The notes beneath the pieces were generated by a model. That model made no database searches. It was not told the DNA's origin and was given only the letters and a program-made list of their open reading frames with translations. From Bacteroidota bacterium (GTDB taxonomy: Bacteria > Bacteroidota > Bacteroidia > Bacteroidales > Cfx3-03): a DNA stretch of 7,318 nucleotides. Shown here piece after piece: positions 5,892 through 7,318 of the stretch. The position numbers and the translations under genes are program-made. The stretch covers positions 1 to 7,318 of the forward strand of contig JAUZOX010000126.1 in the NCBI GenBank assembly GCA_030706265.1, written 5' to 3'. Numbering within the stretch: position 1 is the first letter of the stretch; every line of letters starts with the position of its first letter.

Positions 5892-5968
5892 GGTCGTATA
5901 GAGCTCGCAAGTATGCTCGGTTCATCGGTGTTTGTGATCTTCGATCATGCTCGTTTCATGCCGATGCG
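5892..5968 (+). repeat. Composite repeat, right copy: full GAGCTC-type unit with nested hairpins
   Basis: The first 44 bases match 534-491 on the opposite strand with one difference. The unit continues with a hairpin, TGATC (5935-5939) and GATCA (5943-5947), around TTC. It then has ATGCTCGTTTCAT and CCGATG (5961-5966), which can pair with CATCGG (5923-5928) to enclose the hairpin. It lies between two convergent genes, where it could also serve as a transcription end for either. No protein is encoded; frames through it are incidental. Confidence 0.9.
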
Positions 5969-5998
5969 GTAAACCCTGCAGTGTTATCTGGCTTAAAC

Positions 5999-6847
5999 TT
6001 AATTCGTCAGGCTTTTCTGTTTGGTAATATTGGTCCGAAGCCAGATCTCTTTTCCACCTCGCACTAAAATGAATATAATGGCAAATGAAAAGATGATAGA
6101 TGCGCCGCTGGGTATGTTGTAATAATAGGAAACCAAAAGGCCAGCAAATGAACCAAAGCAACCGATAAGAACCGATAATCCGATCATTTTCTTGAAGTCC
6201 TTTGTAAAGATGTTGGCAGTAGTCTGGGGTAGCGTTAGAAAGCTGATCACCAATATTATGCCGACCACCCTGATACTGAGTACGATAGTTAGTGCGACCA
6301 TAATGAGTAACAGGTTGTTAATCAGACTGACCGGTGCTTTATAAGCACGGGCGAATTCTTCATCAAAAGCGATATAGAGAATCAGACGATAAAAAATAAA
6401 GAAAAACGCAATGATAAGCAGGGTGTTTATTGCCATTAAGATCAGGTCGACCGTATTAACGGTGAGGATACTTCCAAACAGATAGGTCATGAGGTTGGGA
6501 GCATAGCCCGGGGTGAGGAAAATAAAAATAATTCCAAGTGCCATTCCAAGCGACCAAAGGATACCAATTGCCGAATCTTCGCGTACTTCGGTGCGTTTGG
6601 ATATGAATTCAATCCCAAGTGCAGAAAGGATTGAGAAAATGGCGGCTCCAAGTACCGGATTAAAACCCATAAAGTAGCTGATCCCGATTCCCCCGAATGA
6701 GGAATGGGTGATGCCTCCACTGATAAAAACGATTCTACGGGTGACAATATAAGTTCCTATAAACCCGCAGGCTATACTGGCCAATAATGCCGAAAGAAAA
6801 GCATTTAAAAAAAACTGGTAATGAAATAACGATATTATTTGTTCCAT
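5999..6847 (-). CDS. Metal ABC transporter permease (ZnuB/MntB type)
   Basis: This 282-residue inner-membrane protein belongs to the ABC-3 family, which imports zinc, manganese or iron with a cytosolic ATPase and an extracytoplasmic binding protein. About eight hydrophobic segments are visible, beginning near residues 13-33. Family blocks include IVTRRIVFISGGITHSSFGG (34-53), YIAFDEEFARAYKAPV (158-173), VVGIILVISFLTLPQTTA (194-211) and NIPSGASIIF (244-253). The frame is open upstream for 49 further codons, but these overlap the ATPase gene and do not resemble the family. ATG 6847 gives a normal N-terminus eight bases after the ATPase stop. The two genes form a tight operon. The metal is not decided by sequence; the histidine-rich partner favours zinc. 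No terminator hairpin is seen after the stop apart from the repeat element. Confidence 0.9.
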   Translation of the reverse strand: MEQIISLFHYQFFLNAFLSALLASIACGFIGTYIVTRRIVFISGGITHSSFGGIGISYFMGFNPVLGAAIFSILSALGIEFISKRTEVREDSAIGILWSLGMALGIIFIFLTPGYAPNLMTYLFGSILTVNTVDLILMAINTLLIIAFFFIFYRLILYIAFDEEFARAYKAPVSLINNLLLIMVALTIVLSIRVVGIILVISFLTLPQTTANIFTKDFKKMIGLSVLIGCFGSFAGLLVSYYYNIPSGASIIFSFAIIFILVRGGKEIWLRTNITKQKSLTN

Positions 6848-6855
6848 AAAATGGC

Positions 6856-7318
6856 TTAATCTTGATGATGATGTTCTAAAACGGTATGCGGAACGTCTCC
6901 GTGCGAAATTATCTGAATAGGGCAGTTGTAATCTGCAAGTTGTTCCTCTGTTATGATATTGGAATGATGATAGTGGAGCTGGCGGTTTACGCAAGCAATC
7001 GTTTTAACATAACTGGTGATGGTCCCTACATCATGGGATACCATGATGATGGCCATGTTTTGATTCAAATCATGCAATATGCCGTACAGCTCTTTCTCAA
7101 ATTTATTGTCGACATAGGAGCTTGGTTCATCCAGAATCAGTAGCCGGGGAGAGGCAATCAAGGCACGGCATAGAAATACCCTCTGGAGCTGCCCTCCTGA
7201 AAGTTCTCCGATCGGTCGTTTCCTTAAATGCGCTATTCCGGTCTGTTCAAGCAGCTCGTCTGCCTTCTTTTTAATGACTTTGTTGAACCCGGTAATAAAA
7301 TGATTTTTGCTCATGAGC
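6856..7318 (-). CDS. Metal ABC transporter ATPase (ZnuC type), 5' end outside the window
   Basis: The C-terminal 153 codons of an ABC ATPase are visible; the Walker A region lies beyond the right edge. Counting from the Met encoded at 7314-7312 (an internal residue, since the frame stays open to the edge), there is the signature LSGGQ (38-42), Walker B RLLILDEP (57-64), D-loop SSYVD (65-69) and the switch histidine in VSHD (H94). The tail is rich in histidine (HYHH at 114-117, HGDVPH at 138-143, HHH at 148-150), in keeping with zinc-type transporters of Bacteroidota. It energises uptake by the permease encoded eight bases downstream. No binding-protein gene is in the window; it may lie upstream or elsewhere. 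The start and promoter cannot be seen. Confidence 0.92.
   Translation of the reverse strand, partial: LMSKNHFITGFNKVIKKKADELLEQTGIAHLRKRPIGELSGGQLQRVFLCRALIASPRLLILDEPSSYVDNKFEKELYGILHDLNQNMAIIMVSHDVGTITSYVKTIACVNRQLHYHHSNIITEEQLADYNCPIQIISHGDVPHTVLEHHHQD

Noticed and set aside
5858..6067. A 69-codon open frame on the plus strand between the 2H gene and the permease
   Set aside because: It runs through the repeat element and into the end of the permease gene on the other strand, with no family resemblance.
6886..7143. An 85-codon open frame on the plus strand
   Set aside because: It is fully antisense to the ABC ATPase gene, whose motifs are unmistakable.

Overview
The window reads as chromosomal DNA of a member of the Bacteroidota. 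The evidence is A+T-rich intergenic DNA, 8-mers matching the Bacteroidota -7 promoter consensus TAnnTTTG, near absence of Shine-Dalgarno sequences before starts, a signal-peptide beta-barrel protein paired with a lipoprotein bearing an LxxC lipobox, and Bacteroidota-type versions of the SRAP, 2H phosphoesterase and metal ABC proteins. No phage, plasmid, transposase, tRNA or rRNA gene is visible.

Layout. Positions 1-30 may hold the first codons of a leftward gene, but a rightward gene end fits equally well. Positions 55-644 are non-coding and hold a 30-bp direct repeat pair (143-235) and a two-unit repeat element (484-620). Next come a YqhD-type iron-dependent, NADPH-linked alcohol/aldehyde dehydrogenase (645-1811), two terminator-like hairpins, a SRAP (YedK/HMCES-type) abasic-site protein (2376-2990), and about 700 bp of non-coding DNA with an 11-bp tandem array and a G+C-rich structured block. 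An overlapping pair follows: an outer-membrane beta-barrel protein (3689-4300) and a lipoprotein (4275-4898), closed by a strong inverted repeat. A 2H phosphoesterase (5118-5801) follows with a good -7 element. The right end is a leftward operon with a zinc/manganese-type ABC ATPase (6856-7318, cut by the window edge) and its permease (5999-6847).

The genes do not form one obvious pathway. Aldehyde detoxification, abasic-site protection and RNA-end processing could all be called housekeeping stress functions, but the promoters and terminators suggest separate transcription. Only two pairs look functionally coupled: the barrel/lipoprotein pair and the ABC operon.

The most unusual content lies between genes. 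A composite repeat with two related units and an A+T-rich linker occurs twice, in opposite orientation, 5.3 kb apart, flanking all five rightward genes. The two copies agree at 43 of 44 positions over their best segment. In two units a hairpin sits at the same place with different arm sequences, which suggests the structure, possibly as RNA, is maintained. The SRAP protein is also notable: the family's catalytic histidine is asparagine and the C-terminal tail is short.
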